DNA of 64,000 nt from Burkholderia sp052045245 (GCF_052045245.1 NZ_JBQEON010000017.1:1-64000); one strand, 5' to 3'. Counted from the stretch's first letter, positions 41,506 through 51,697 are shown. Translations and numbers: made by a program. The notes: a model not told the origin generated them from the sequence alone.

Positions 41506-42885
41506 TCAGGCGGCGCGCAGCGGCACGCGCGCGGCCACGACGGTGTGGCCGACCTGCGACGTGATCGTCAGCGTGCCGCCGAGCGCATCGAGGCGCTCGC
41601 GCATGTTGCGCAGCCCGATGCCGCGGCGCGCGTCGGTCTGCGAGCGCTCGGCATCGAAGCCGCAGCCGTTGTCGGCGATGGTCAGCGTGACGGCATGGGC
41701 GCCAACGTCGAGCGTGACGGCCGCGCGCGACGCCCGCGCATGATGCACGATGTTGCTGAGGGCCTCCTGCGCGATCCGGAACAGCGCGGTATTGACCGGT
41801 GCGGGCAACGGCCGCGCGCCGCTGTGCGCGACCTGCGTATAGCCGATGTCGATGCCGCTTTCCGCGCCGAGCTCGCGCACGAGTTGCTCGAGCGCGGCCG
41901 CGAGGCCGAGATCGTCGAGCATCGCCGGGCGCAGCGCATGCGAGATGCGCCGCACTTCGCGCAGCGTGTCGCCGAGCCGCCCGACGCCCGACGCGAGCGC
42001 CTGCTCGGCGGCGGGCAGGCGCGTCGCGCCGCGTTCGAAGCGCGCGAGCGCGGATTCGAGCATCAGCTTCGCGGACACCATCATCTGGCTGATCCCGTCA
42101 TGCAGCTCGCGCGACAGCCGCTCGCGCTCCTGCTCCTGCGATTCGACGACGCGCTGCGCGAGCTGCTTGAGCTTGGCGTCGGCGCTGCGCGATTCGCTGA
42201 CGTTCAGCACCAGCGCACAGACGGCGATCACCGCCGCGCCGGTCAGCGCGATCGCGGTGAGCCAGCTCATCGTGCGCTCGATGTTGGCGGACGCGCGCGC
42301 ATCGATGCGCTGCAGCGCGTTGTCGACGTCGTCGAGATAGATGCCGGTGCCGACCATCCAGCCCCAGCGCTCGAGCGCGACGACGTAACCGAGCTTCGGC
42401 GCGGCCTTGCCCGTCGACGGCCGCTGCCACGTGTAGCGCACGGTGCCGCCGCCGTGCGACGCGGCGCCGATCAGCTGCTGGATCGTCAGCGCGCCCTGCG
42501 GGTCGCGCATCGACCAGTAGTTGTGGCCGACGCGCTCGGGCTCGCGCGGATGCATCAGCGCGTTGCCGTGCAGGTCGTACACGAAGAAATACCCGTCGGG
42601 ACCGAAATCCATCTTCTGCAGCATCGCGAGCGCCTGCGTGCGCAGCATCTCGTCGTCGCGCGCATTGCGGCCGCTCGCGTCGTACAGCGGCATGATCGCG
42701 CTCGTGGCGAGTTCGACGTAGTGCCTGAGCTCGACTTCCTTGCTCGACAGGTAGGCGGCCTGGATCGTCGCGTGCTGCGTGCGCGCGAGCGACGTCGCCT
42801 GCTGGCGTACGCCGAAGCCGATGCCGGCGATCGCGAGCAGGAACGGCACGATGGCCAGCAGGAAAATCTTTGCCTTGAGTCTCAT
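41506..42885 (-). CDS. sensor histidine kinase with Cache domain (HisKA_3 type)
   Basis: A 459-residue membrane kinase, start at MRLKAKIFLLAIVPFLL. The first membrane helix is at about 5-25 and the second at about 208-228. Between them lies a single Cache sensor (GPDGYFFVYDLHGNALMHPREPERVGHNYWSMRDPQG), a module that often binds small carboxylates. The HisKA_3 motif RERLSRELHDGISQMM holds the phospho-His, followed by a HATPase with DNGCGF and GIGLRNMRERL. It forms a two-component pair with the regulator at 40830. Confidence 0.92.
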   Translation of the reverse strand: MRLKAKIFLLAIVPFLLAIAGIGFGVRQQATSLARTQHATIQAAYLSSKEVELRHYVELATSAIMPLYDASGRNARDDEMLRTQALAMLQKMDFGPDGYFFVYDLHGNALMHPREPERVGHNYWSMRDPQGALTIQQLIGAASHGGGTVRYTWQRPSTGKAAPKLGYVVALERWGWMVGTGIYLDDVDNALQRIDARASANIERTMSWLTAIALTGAAVIAVCALVLNVSESRSADAKLKQLAQRVVESQEQERERLSRELHDGISQMMVSAKLMLESALARFERGATRLPAAEQALASGVGRLGDTLREVRRISHALRPAMLDDLGLAAALEQLVRELGAESGIDIGYTQVAHSGARPLPAPVNTALFRIAQEALSNIVHHARASRAAVTLDVGAHAVTLTIADNGCGFDAERSQTDARRGIGLRNMRERLDALGGTLTITSQVGHTVVAARVPLRAA

Positions 42886-43013
42886 GGTAGTGCGAAGCGG
42901 GCGCGGGCCGGCCGGCGCGGGTATCGCGCGGGCGGCGCGGCGAGCCGACATTGTCGGCGATTTTGTCCGCGCACGGCGGTGTGGCGCCCGGCCGGCGCCC
43001 GGATCGGGTCAGG

Positions 43014-44576
43014 TCACGCGCACCGCGGCGTGCGATCGACGAACGGGGCCGTCAGCACGACGATCTGGTTGCGCCCGCGTTCCTTCGCGCGGTACAGCGC
43101 GTCGTCGGCGAGCTTCAGCGCGGCCTGGATGCTGTCGTCGCGTTCCGGATAGCAGGTCGTCACGCCGATGCTCGCGGTGACGCGCCCGGTCGGGCCGGCA
43201 TCGTGCCGGATGCCGAGATCGAGGATGCCGGAGCGGATCGCCTCCGCGATCGTCACGGCGCCGTCCGTCTCGACGTCGGGCAGCACCACGACGAATTCCT
43301 CGCCGCCGTAGCGGGCCGCATAGTCGGCCGGCCGGCGCAGGCAGCCGGCGATGCAGCGGGCGACCGCGGCGAGCGCGTCGTCGCCGGCCTGGTGGCCCTG
43401 CGTGTCGTTGTAGTGCTTGAAGTGATCGACGTCGACGAACAGGAGCGACAGCGCATGCTGCGAGCGCGCGGCGCGGCGCCATTCGCGCGCGAGCGTGACG
43501 TCGAGCATCCGGCGGTTGTCGAGACCGGTGAGGCCGTCCGTGCGCGCGAGCGCCTGCAGTTCGGTCTCCGCACGATGACGCTTGCGCAACTGCACGTCGA
43601 GCAGCAGCGACAGGCCGACGAAGCCGAGCGCGAGCACGACCATCGCCGAGCCGATCGGGATCGCGCGGTCGTACCACGCGGCATACGTGTCGGCTTCGGA
43701 GCGCGCGACCATGATGATCAGCGGCAGGTGCTCGAGGTGCCGGAACACGTACAGGCGCCGCACGCCGTCGATCGACGCGGTATCGGCGAAGCTGCCTTCG
43801 CTGGCGGTCATGAAGTGCCGGAACGTGCTGGCCTTGCTGATATCGCGGCCGACGATCGCCGGATCGTACGGCTGGCGCGCGAGCATCAGGCCGTCCGTAT
43901 TGATCAGCGCGATGGAGCCGCGATCGCCGAGCGCCAGGCGGGAGAACAGATTCTGGAAATATTCGAGCCGGATCGACATCACGCCGATGCCGCCGAACGA
44001 GCCGTCGGGCCGCGTGATGCGCCGGCTGAGCGCGATGCTTGGCGAGCCGTCGCGCAGCCGCGAATGGTACGGGTCGCTGACGTACAGGCCGACGTCCGGG
44101 TGGTCGCGATGCACGGTGAAATACGGCTCGTTGCCGAAGTTGGCCTTGCGCGGCACGTCGCTCTTGCCGTCGACCGCGATGTCGCCCTTCGCATCCAGGA
44201 CGTAGATGCCGCCGAGGTACTTGGCCGTCGTCGCGCGGTCGAACAGCACCTGGCGGCGCAGCGGCATCGGCAGCGCGGCGACCGCGGGGTCGTTCTCGCC
44301 TTCGACGACCGCCTGCAGCGACAGCGCATAGAGTTCGATATTGCGCTCGATGTCCCACGACGCCATCAGCGCCATGTTCTGTTGCGTGGTGAGTGCGCGG
44401 TCGCGCGCGTCGATGCGGGCTTCGTACAGCACGATGCCGCACAGAAGCAGCAGGAGCAGCGCGATCAGCAACCCGGAATAGAAGATCAGGTGCGGCAGCA
44501 GGAACCTGCGCAATTGCGTGGCGACACGGCCCGTCAGGCCGGATTCGCTGGGCATTGCGTAGTCGGTTTCTGCCAT
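43014..44576 (-). CDS. membrane diguanylate cyclase with Cache sensor
   Basis: A 520-residue protein (start MAETDYAMPS; an ATG 7 codons earlier at 44597 is also possible). Membrane helices at about 31-53 and 308-330 bracket a double Cache sensor (GGIYVLDAKGDIAVDGKSDVPRKANFGNEPYF). The GGDEF domain is complete: RTDGLTGLDNRRMLD-type opening, ARYGGEEFVVVLP, and an I-site RPAD five residues earlier. It should make cyclic di-GMP in response to a periplasmic ligand. It neighbours a Cache-type two-component pair. Confidence 0.92.
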   Translation of the reverse strand: MAETDYAMPSESGLTGRVATQLRRFLLPHLIFYSGLLIALLLLLLCGIVLYEARIDARDRALTTQQNMALMASWDIERNIELYALSLQAVVEGENDPAVAALPMPLRRQVLFDRATTAKYLGGIYVLDAKGDIAVDGKSDVPRKANFGNEPYFTVHRDHPDVGLYVSDPYHSRLRDGSPSIALSRRITRPDGSFGGIGVMSIRLEYFQNLFSRLALGDRGSIALINTDGLMLARQPYDPAIVGRDISKASTFRHFMTASEGSFADTASIDGVRRLYVFRHLEHLPLIIMVARSEADTYAAWYDRAIPIGSAMVVLALGFVGLSLLLDVQLRKRHRAETELQALARTDGLTGLDNRRMLDVTLAREWRRAARSQHALSLLFVDVDHFKHYNDTQGHQAGDDALAAVARCIAGCLRRPADYAARYGGEEFVVVLPDVETDGAVTIAEAIRSGILDLGIRHDAGPTGRVTASIGVTTCYPERDDSIQAALKLADDALYRAKERGRNQIVVLTAPFVDRTPRCA

Positions 44577-45047
44577 GGTTCGTGGAGCGATGGGCATTGC
44601 CGCCGGGCGGTGGCCGATGCGATTGTTCGTATGATTGGCTGGCGGCGATCCGGTGCGAGGCCCCCGGTGCGCTCCGCCCGGCCGATCGGGGAAAACGTGT
44701 GCCGATTATCGGAAATGGCGGCTGGATAAACCGCTGAATCCTCCTTTCGCCGGCAAGGTGTGCCACGATCCCGCGAATCAGGCGGCGCGGATGGGTCCGA
44801 GTATAACGCGCGCGTTTACGTGCGACGAAAATGTTGTGGACCATTGATCCGGATCAAATAATCGCGGCGGCCGATACTTGCCGGTCGCGCGGAGAACGTT
44901 GCAGAGCAAGGGTTCGCGTGATGGCCGGGGCGGCGCGTATTGCACACCCGCGGTTTTTCGCGCTTTAGCGGCAGGTGGATCCGAATCAGAAAGTCGGGCG
45001 ATACGCACCGATTATTCTTTTAAGCATCCGCGCCAATTCGTCAATGA
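44577..45047. other. intergenic stretch upstream of the diguanylate cyclase
   Basis: About 470 bp between the end of glcB and the cyclase start. No gene was recognised. AT-rich words near 44840-44880 and 45008-45024 (CGATTATTCTTTTAAGC) may hold the cyclase promoter. Confidence 0.45.
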
Positions 45048-45076
45048 AAACGGGCGGCCGAGATGGCCGCCCGTTT
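45048..45076 (-). terminator. terminator after glcB
   Basis: Perfect 12-bp stem AAACGGGCGGCC / GGCCGCCCGTTT with a 5-base loop, followed on the minus strand by TTCATTG. It is 38 bases past the glcB stop and ends the glc operon. Confidence 0.8.
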
Positions 45077-45113
45077 CGTGAAACCGCATGCGGGAAAGCC
45101 CGCATGCGAACGC

Positions 45114-47285
45114 TCAGGCGCCGTGCTGCGCCTTGAACGCGAGCCGGAACCGATGCAGCAGCGGCTCGGTATAGCCGCTCGGCTGCGACGTGCCCTGCAG
45201 CGCCAGCGCGCAGGCCGCCTTGAACGCGGTCGATTGGTCGTAGCCGGGCGCCATCGGGCGATAGTTCGGGTCGCCCGCGTTCTGCTGGTCGACGACGCGC
45301 GCCATCCGCTTGAACACGTCGAGCACGAACGCTTCGGTGATGACGCCGTGGCGCAGCCAGTTCGCGATGTGCTGGCTCGAGATGCGCAGTGTCGCGCGAT
45401 CTTCCATCAGGCCGACGTCATGGATGTCGGGCACCTTCGAGCAGCCGACGCCCTGTTCGACCCAGCGCACGACGTAGCCGAGAATGCCCTGCGCGTTGTT
45501 CTCGACCTCGCTCAGGATCTCGGCCTCGCTCCACGCGGCCCGCTCGACGACCGGCACGGTCAGCAGCCCTTCGAGCAGCGCGTCGCGTTCGCTCGCGTAC
45601 GGCGTCTTCTCGAGTGCCTGCTGGACGGCCTGCACGTCGACGAGGTGGTAGTGCAGCGCATGCAGCGTCGCGGCGGTCGGCGACGGCACCCACGCGGTGT
45701 TCGCGCCGGCGCGCGGATGCGCGATCTTCTGCTCGAGCATCGCGTGCATCAGGTCCGGCATCGCCCACATGCCCTTGCCGATCTGCGCGCGGCCGCGCAG
45801 GCCGGCCGACAGGCCCGCGAGCACGTTGTTGCGCTCGTACGACTGGATCCACGCCGACGACTTCATGTCGCCCTTGCGGATCATCGGGCCGGCTTCCATC
45901 GCGGTGTGCATCTCGTCGCCGGTGCGATCGAGGAAGCCGGTGTTGATGAACGCGACGCGCGCGGCGGCTGCCGCGATGCAGGCGGCGAGGTTCACGCTGG
46001 TGCGGCGCTCCTCGTCCATGATGCCCATCTTCAGCGTGTTGCGCGGCAGGCCGTACAGATCCTCGATGCGCGCGAACAGCGTGTCGGCGAATGCGACTTC
46101 GACCGGGCCGTGCATCTTCGGCTTCACGATGTAGATCGAGCCCGTGCGCGAATTGCGCCTGGCCTTCAGGTCGTGCAGCGCGCACAGCGTCGTGACGACG
46201 CCGTCGAGGATCCCTTCGGGAATCTCGTTGCCGTCGCGGTCGAGCACCGCGCCGTTGGTCATCAGGTGGCCGACGTTGCGCACGAACAGCAGCGAGCGGC
46301 CGTGCAGCGACAGCGTGCCGCCGGCCGGCGTGGTGTACTCGCGATCGGCGTTCAGGCGGCGCGTGAAGGTCTTGCCGCCCTTCGCGACTTCCTCGACCAG
46401 CGTGCCCTGCATCAGGCCGAGCCAGTTGCGGTAGAGCTGGACCTTGTCGTCGGCGTCGACCGCCGCGACCGAATCCTCGCAGTCGATGATCGTGCTGACC
46501 GCCGCTTCGAGCACGACGTCCTTCACGTTCGCGAGATCGGCGCGACCGATGGGGGTCGACGCGTCGATCTGGATCTCGAGGTGCAGGCCGTTGTGCTTCA
46601 GCAGGATCGCGGACGGTGCGTCGGCCGAACCCTGGTAGCCGGCGAATTGCGCCGGCTGCGCGAGGTGCACGACGCCCTTGCCGGTTTCGACGGCGAGCTG
46701 GCCGTCCTGCACGCGGTAGCGCAGCGCATCGCGGTGCGAGCCGCTCGCGAGCGGCGCCGCGTTGTCGAGCACGTCGCGCGCATAGTCGATCACGCGCTGG
46801 CCGCGCGTCGGATTGTAGGCCGACGTGCGTTCGGCGCCGCCGTCTTCCGGCAGCGCATCGGTGCCGTACAGCGCGTCGTACAGGCTGCCCCAGCGTGCGT
46901 TCGCGGCGTTCAGCGCATAACGCGCGTTCGACAGCGGCACGACGAGCTGCGGGCCGGCCTGCGTCGCGATCTCGCTGTCGACGTTCGCGGTGGCTGCCGC
47001 GACCTTCGACGGGACCGGCACGAGGTAGCCGATCGATTCGAGGAACGCGCGATACGCGGCGTGGTCGCGGACCGGGCCGGGGTGCGCGCGATGCCACGCG
47101 TCGAGTTCGTGCTGAAGGCGGTCGCGTTCCGCGAGCAGTTCGCGGTTGCGCGGCGCGAGGTCGTGCACCAGGGCCGAGAAACCGCTCCAGAACGCGGCCT
47201 TGTCGATACCGGTGCCCGGCAGTGCTTCGGTTTCAATGAACTGGCTCAGCGCTGGCGCGACTTGCAGTCCTGCTTGGTCGATCAT
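45114..47285 (-). CDS. glcB: malate synthase G
   Basis: A 723-residue monomeric malate synthase that condenses glyoxylate and acetyl-CoA to malate; length matches E. coli GlcB. Conserved pieces include IIDCEDSVAAVDADDKV, TRRLNADREYT, the glyoxylate/Mg site around GSIYIVKPKMHGPVEVAFADTLFARIEDLYGLPRNTLKMGIMDEERRTSVNL, and the C-terminal EPLLHRFRLAFKAQHGA. It is the last gene of the glc operon, consuming the glyoxylate made by GlcDEF. Confidence 0.97.
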   Translation of the reverse strand: MIDQAGLQVAPALSQFIETEALPGTGIDKAAFWSGFSALVHDLAPRNRELLAERDRLQHELDAWHRAHPGPVRDHAAYRAFLESIGYLVPVPSKVAAATANVDSEIATQAGPQLVVPLSNARYALNAANARWGSLYDALYGTDALPEDGGAERTSAYNPTRGQRVIDYARDVLDNAAPLASGSHRDALRYRVQDGQLAVETGKGVVHLAQPAQFAGYQGSADAPSAILLKHNGLHLEIQIDASTPIGRADLANVKDVVLEAAVSTIIDCEDSVAAVDADDKVQLYRNWLGLMQGTLVEEVAKGGKTFTRRLNADREYTTPAGGTLSLHGRSLLFVRNVGHLMTNGAVLDRDGNEIPEGILDGVVTTLCALHDLKARRNSRTGSIYIVKPKMHGPVEVAFADTLFARIEDLYGLPRNTLKMGIMDEERRTSVNLAACIAAAAARVAFINTGFLDRTGDEMHTAMEAGPMIRKGDMKSSAWIQSYERNNVLAGLSAGLRGRAQIGKGMWAMPDLMHAMLEQKIAHPRAGANTAWVPSPTAATLHALHYHLVDVQAVQQALEKTPYASERDALLEGLLTVPVVERAAWSEAEILSEVENNAQGILGYVVRWVEQGVGCSKVPDIHDVGLMEDRATLRISSQHIANWLRHGVITEAFVLDVFKRMARVVDQQNAGDPNYRPMAPGYDQSTAFKAACALALQGTSQPSGYTEPLLHRFRLAFKAQHGA

Positions 47286-47329
47286 CGTGATTCCTCCCGG
47301 GGAATGAAAAACGCGCGCGCGTTGGCTGG

Positions 47330-47734
47330 CTATGCCACGACGCTTTGTGTGCCGGCGCGGGCGATCTGCGCGTCCTGTTCGGACTTTACGCCAGACACAC
47401 CGATCGCGCCCGCGATGCGGCCGTCCACCGTGACCGGCACGCCGCCTTCGAGCAACCCCGTCAGCGGCACGCTCAGAAACGCCGTGCGGCCACCGTTGAT
47501 CATATCCTCATACGCCTTCGTCTCGCGACGGCCGAGCGCCGCCGCGCGCGCCTTGTCCTGCGCGATATAGGCGCTGGCGGCCGACGCGCCGTCGAGGCGC
47601 GCGAACGCGAGCAGGTGTCCGCCGTCGTCGACGACGGCGATCGACACCGCCCAGCCGTGACGTTCGGCTTCGGCGCGGGCCGCGGCGAGCATGCGCTCGA
47701 CGTCGGCGAGTTCGAGTTCGGGTCGGGTTTTCAT
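47330..47734 (-). CDS. glcG: GlcG/HbpS-family protein
   Basis: A 134-residue protein of the GlcG (HbpS-like, DUF336) family: SIAVVDDGGHLLAFARLDGA, KARAAALGRRETKAYEDMINGG and VPVTVDGRIAGAIGVSG. The molecular role in glycolate use is not established; relatives bind haem or corrinoids. It lies between glcF and glcB in the operon, as in E. coli. Confidence 0.92.
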   Translation of the reverse strand: MKTRPELELADVERMLAAARAEAERHGWAVSIAVVDDGGHLLAFARLDGASAASAYIAQDKARAAALGRRETKAYEDMINGGRTAFLSVPLTGLLEGGVPVTVDGRIAGAIGVSGVKSEQDAQIARAGTQSVVA

Positions 47735-47749
47735 GGGGTTCCTCCGGAA

Positions 47750-48970
47750 TCAGTTGACGAGTCGGTTGTCGACGAGCTCGATCCAGTGGCGCACGGACGT
47801 CCGGCCCGCGCCGTTCAGGTGAGTCTGGCAGCCGATGTTGGCCGTGACAATCAGGTCCGGCCGTGCGGCTTCGAGTGCGTCGAGCTTGTTGTCGCGCAGT
47901 TGCGTCGCGAGTTCGGGTTGCGTCAGCGAATAGGTGCCGGCCGAGCCGCAGCACAGGTGGCCGTTGGCGACATTCGTCAGATCGAAGCCGAGCCGCGCCA
48001 GGATGCTTTCCACCGCGCCGCCGAGCCGCTGCGCGTGCTGCAGCGTGCACGGACAATGGACCGCGACACGGCGCGGCGTCGCATCGGCCAGCGCGTCGAG
48101 CGGTTCGGCCGCGATCACTTCCGCGAGGTCGCGCGCGAGTGCGCTGACGCGCCGGGCCTTGTCCGCATAGGCGGGGTCGGAGCGCAGCAGGTCGCCGTAT
48201 TCCTTCACGAACGCGCCGCAGCCGCTCGCCGTCAGCACGATCGCTTCCGCGCCGGCCTCGATCGCGGGCCACCATGCGTCGATGTTGCGGCGGGCGCGCG
48301 CGAGCCCGGCGTCCTGCGCGTTCAGGTGATATTCGGTCGCGCCGCAGCAGCCGGCTTCGCGCGCCGGCGTGACGCTGATGCCGAGCCGGTCGAGCACGCG
48401 TGCCGCGGCCGCGTTCGTGTTCGGCGACAGCGCAGGCTGCACGCAGCCCTCGAGCATCAGCACGCGCCGTGCATGGCGCACCGGCGGACGCGGCGCGGCC
48501 GCGGGCACGGCGGCCGGGATCTTGTCCTGCAGCGTGCCGGGCAGCAGCGGGCGCAACGCGCGGCCGGCCTTCAGCAGCGCGGCGAACGTCGCCGGCCGCG
48601 GCACGACGTGACGCAGGCCCGCGCGCAGCAGGCGTTCGCGCGCCGGCCGCCGCGCGCGCTTCTCGGCTTCCGCGCGGCCGATGTCGAGCAGCGTGTGATA
48701 GCGCACGCCGGACGGACAGGTCGTCTCGCAATTGCGGCAGGTCAGGCAACGGTCGAGATGCTGCTGCGTGCGTTCGCCGCACGGCTCGCCTTCGAGCATT
48801 TGCTTGATCAGGTAGATGCGGCCGCGCGGCCCGTCGAGCTCGTTGCCGAGCACTTGATAGGTCGGGCAGGTCGCATTGCAGAACCCGCAGTGCACGCATG
48901 CGCGCAGGATCGCTTCCGCTTCGTCGGCCCGGTCGAGGGCCTTGCTGGCTTCGCTGAGATTGGTTTGCAT
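47750..48970 (-). CDS. glcF: glycolate oxidase iron-sulfur subunit
   Basis: A 406-residue protein with two 4Fe-4S ferredoxin motifs, CVHCGFCNATCPTYQ (near residues 34-48) and CLTCRNCETTCPSGV (near 86-100). Two CCG-type domains follow (EAGCCGATEYHLN, GHLCCGSAGTY). It passes electrons from the GlcD/GlcE flavoproteins to the membrane quinone pool. It lies 24 bp after glcE. Confidence 0.95.
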   Translation of the reverse strand: MQTNLSEASKALDRADEAEAILRACVHCGFCNATCPTYQVLGNELDGPRGRIYLIKQMLEGEPCGERTQQHLDRCLTCRNCETTCPSGVRYHTLLDIGRAEAEKRARRPARERLLRAGLRHVVPRPATFAALLKAGRALRPLLPGTLQDKIPAAVPAAAPRPPVRHARRVLMLEGCVQPALSPNTNAAAARVLDRLGISVTPAREAGCCGATEYHLNAQDAGLARARRNIDAWWPAIEAGAEAIVLTASGCGAFVKEYGDLLRSDPAYADKARRVSALARDLAEVIAAEPLDALADATPRRVAVHCPCTLQHAQRLGGAVESILARLGFDLTNVANGHLCCGSAGTYSLTQPELATQLRDNKLDALEAARPDLIVTANIGCQTHLNGAGRTSVRHWIELVDNRLVN

Positions 48971-48994
48971 CGGCGGTTCGGAATCGGGTTCGCG

Positions 48995-50083
48995 TCAGAC
49001 GTCCGCGTACAGGCGGCCGGGATTGAAAATCGCATGCGGGTCGAGCTGCGCCTTCAGCTGCCGATGCACGCGCAGCAGCGCGGGCGGCAGCGGCTGGAAC
49101 GGCTCGGGCGTCGTGCCGGGCGTGAAGCAGGCCGCGTGGCCGCCCCACTGCGCGGCGAACCGCTGCATGTCGGCCGGCGCGGCGTCGGTCTTCAGCCAGC
49201 GCTGTGCGCCGCCCCAGTCGACGAGCTGCGCGCCGGCGAGCGCATCGAGCGGCGCGGCCGCGGGCACCGACACGCGCCACAGCGGGCGCGGATCGTCGAA
49301 GAACGGCAGCGACAGGTCGCGCAATCGCGCCCAGAAGCCGTCGTCGCGATCGTCCATGCGCTCGCCGCCGATCGTGTCGCGCGCGGCCTTCACCGAGCCT
49401 TCGCCGCCTTCGAGCCGCACGCGCAGCACGCCGTCCGCATGGCAGGCGCCCGCGAGCGGCAGCCCCGCGCGACGCCATCCGGCGACGCGCTGCACGGCTT
49501 CGCTCGCCGTGAGCGGCACCGCGAGATCGCCGGTCGCGCGCGGTTTCGGCAGCACCTTCAGCGACACCTCCGTCACGATGCCGAGGCAACCGAAGCTGCC
49601 CGCGAGCAGTCGCGACACGTCGTAGCCCGCGACGTTCTTCATCACCTCGCCGCCGAAGCGCAGGTGTTTCGCATGGCCGGTGATCACGCGGCAGCCGAGC
49701 GCGAAATCGCGCACGGCGCCGGCCCACGGGCGGCGCGGCCCCGACAGCGCGGCCGCGAACATGCCGCCGACAGTGGCCGCGCCGCCGAACCCCGGCGGCT
49801 CGCACGGCAGCATCTGGCCGGCCGCGTCGAGCATCGCCTCGAGTTCGGCGAGCGGCGTGCCCGCGCGCGCGGTGATGACGAGTTCGGTCGGGTCGTACGC
49901 GACGATGCCGCGGTGGGTGCGCACGTCGAGCGTGCGGCCTTCGACTGCGCGGCCGACGTGCGCCTTCGTGCCCGCGCCGCGAATATGCAGCGGCTGGCGA
50001 TCGTGGATCGCGGCGTCGACCTGCGCGACGAGCGCCGCGCTGTCGTCGATCGATGTCATTTCGATTGCGCGTTCGCGTTGCAT
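48995..50083 (-). CDS. glcE: glycolate oxidase FAD-binding subunit
   Basis: A 362-residue FAD-binding protein of the GlcD family but shorter. PLHIRGAGTKAHVGR and the FAD loop PGFGGAATVGGMFAAALSGPRR are present, and it ends HAIFNPGRLYADV. Its ATG overlaps the glcD stop by one base (TGATG), so it is translationally coupled. It is an essential partner of GlcD and GlcF in converting glycolate to glyoxylate. Confidence 0.94.
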   Translation of the reverse strand: MQRERAIEMTSIDDSAALVAQVDAAIHDRQPLHIRGAGTKAHVGRAVEGRTLDVRTHRGIVAYDPTELVITARAGTPLAELEAMLDAAGQMLPCEPPGFGGAATVGGMFAAALSGPRRPWAGAVRDFALGCRVITGHAKHLRFGGEVMKNVAGYDVSRLLAGSFGCLGIVTEVSLKVLPKPRATGDLAVPLTASEAVQRVAGWRRAGLPLAGACHADGVLRVRLEGGEGSVKAARDTIGGERMDDRDDGFWARLRDLSLPFFDDPRPLWRVSVPAAAPLDALAGAQLVDWGGAQRWLKTDAAPADMQRFAAQWGGHAACFTPGTTPEPFQPLPPALLRVHRQLKAQLDPHAIFNPGRLYADV

Positions 50084-51582
50084 CAGAAGCGCTCCAGTTC
50101 GGGAAACGGCAGCTTGCCGTGATGGACGTGCATCGCACCGAATTCGGCGCAGCGGTGCAGCGTCGGGATGTTCTTGCCGGGATTGAGCAGGCGCTGCGGA
50201 TCGAATGCGGCCTTCACCGCGTGGAAGAACGTGATTTCGTCGGCATTGAACTGCACGCACATCTGGTTGATCTTCTCGCGCCCGACGCCGTGTTCGCCGG
50301 TGATGCTGCCGCCCACCGCGACGCACAGCTCGAGGATCTTGCCGCCGAGCGCTTCGGCGCGGTCGAGTTCGCCGGGACGGTTCGCGTCGAACAGGATCAG
50401 CGGATGCATGTTGCCGTCGCCCGCATGGAACACGTTCGCGACCGGCAGCGCGTATTCGGCCGACAGCGCGGCGATGCCTTCGAGCACGCGCGGCAGCTCG
50501 CGGCGCGGGATCGTGCCGTCCATGCAGTAGTAATCGGGCGACATGCGGCCGACCGCCGGGAACGCGTTCTTGCGGCCGGCCCAGAAGCGCTGGCGCTCCG
50601 CTTCGTCGCGTGCGACGCGGATCTCCGATGCGCCGGCGTCGCGCAGCAGCGCGGCGACGCGTTCGGCGTCTTCGTCGACGTCGGCCGCCGCGCCGTCGAG
50701 TTCGCACAGCAGGATCGCCTGCGCGTCGACCGGGTAGCCCGCGTGGATGAAGTCCTCGGCCGCGCGGATCGCGAGGTTGTCCATCATCTCGAGCCCGCCG
50801 GGAATCACGCCGGCGCCGATGATCCGCGCAACCGCCCCGCCCGCTTCGGCGACGTCGTCGAAGCTCGCCATCAGCACCTTCACGCTCGGTGGTTTCGGCA
50901 GTAGTTTCACCGTCACTTCGGTGACGATGCCGAGCATCCCTTCGGAACCGGTGAACAGCGCGAGCAGGTCGAAGCCCGGTGCGTCGAGCGCGTCGGCGCC
51001 GAGCGTCAGCGTGTCGCCGTCGATCGTCAGGATCTCGATCTTCAGGATGTTGTGTACCGTCAGCCCGTATTTGAGGCAATGCACGCCGCCCGCGTTTTCG
51101 GCGACGTTGCCGCCGATCGAGCAGGCGATCTGCGACGACGGATCGGGCGCGTAGTAGAGGCCGTAGGGCGCGGCGGCCTGCGAGATCGCGAGGTTGCGCA
51201 CGCCGGGCTGCACGCGCGCGATGCCGGCATCGGCGTCGATGTCCAGGATCCGGTTGAACTTCGCCATCACGAGCAGGAGGCCTTTTTCGAGCGGCATCGC
51301 GCCGCCCGACAGCCCGGTGCCCGCGCCGCGCGCGACGACCGGCACGCCATGCGCGGCCGCGACGCGCAGCACCGCGCGCACCTGCTCGACCGTGTCGGGC
51401 AGCACGACCGCGAGCGGCACCGTGCGATACGCGGCGAGGCCGTCGCATTCGAACGGCTTCAGCGCCTCGCGCTCGTGCAGCACGTCGAGGCCGGGCGCCG
51501 CCGCGCCGAGCGCGGCGACGAGCGTGTCGCGGTCGACGGTCGCCAGCGGGCCGTCGATCCGTTCGTCGTAGGTGAAACTCAT
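50083..51582 (-). CDS. glcD: glycolate oxidase catalytic flavoprotein subunit
   Basis: A 499-residue FAD-linked oxidase, start at MSFTYDERIDGPLATVDRD (37 more upstream codons are open but unlikely). PVVARGAGTGLSGGAMPLE and SIGGNVAENAGGVHCLKYG form the FAD site, and the C-terminus has GSITGEHGVGREKINQM and LLNPGKNIPTLHRCAEFG. It oxidises glycolate (and probably D-lactate) to glyoxylate. First gene of the operon, divergent from the GlcC-like regulator with two operators between. Confidence 0.96.
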   Translation of the reverse strand: MSFTYDERIDGPLATVDRDTLVAALGAAAPGLDVLHEREALKPFECDGLAAYRTVPLAVVLPDTVEQVRAVLRVAAAHGVPVVARGAGTGLSGGAMPLEKGLLLVMAKFNRILDIDADAGIARVQPGVRNLAISQAAAPYGLYYAPDPSSQIACSIGGNVAENAGGVHCLKYGLTVHNILKIEILTIDGDTLTLGADALDAPGFDLLALFTGSEGMLGIVTEVTVKLLPKPPSVKVLMASFDDVAEAGGAVARIIGAGVIPGGLEMMDNLAIRAAEDFIHAGYPVDAQAILLCELDGAAADVDEDAERVAALLRDAGASEIRVARDEAERQRFWAGRKNAFPAVGRMSPDYYCMDGTIPRRELPRVLEGIAALSAEYALPVANVFHAGDGNMHPLILFDANRPGELDRAEALGGKILELCVAVGGSITGEHGVGREKINQMCVQFNADEITFFHAVKAAFDPQRLLNPGKNIPTLHRCAEFGAMHVHHGKLPFPELERF

Positions 51583-51686
51583 CGTGTGTCTCCGTCTCCA
51601 CCATGCAGGCGGCCGCGGGATGCGCGGCGCGCCGGATGGACGGCATTCTTGGCGGGCGGAAGGTGCGTGTCCAGACGTTTCCGGCG

Positions 51687-51697
51687 TGGTCATACCA
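51687..51697. promoter_or_regulatory. candidate GlcC operator 1
   Basis: TGGTCATACCA, a perfect inverted repeat TGGT-CAT-ACCA. It fits the TNGTNNNACNA pattern bound by FadR-type GntR regulators. It lies 105 bp upstream of the glcD start. Confidence 0.78.

Noticed and set aside
47815..47832. GGTGAGTCTGGCAG as another iteron in glcF
   Set aside because: Only the GGTGAG half matches; the TTTTCGGGAG half is absent.
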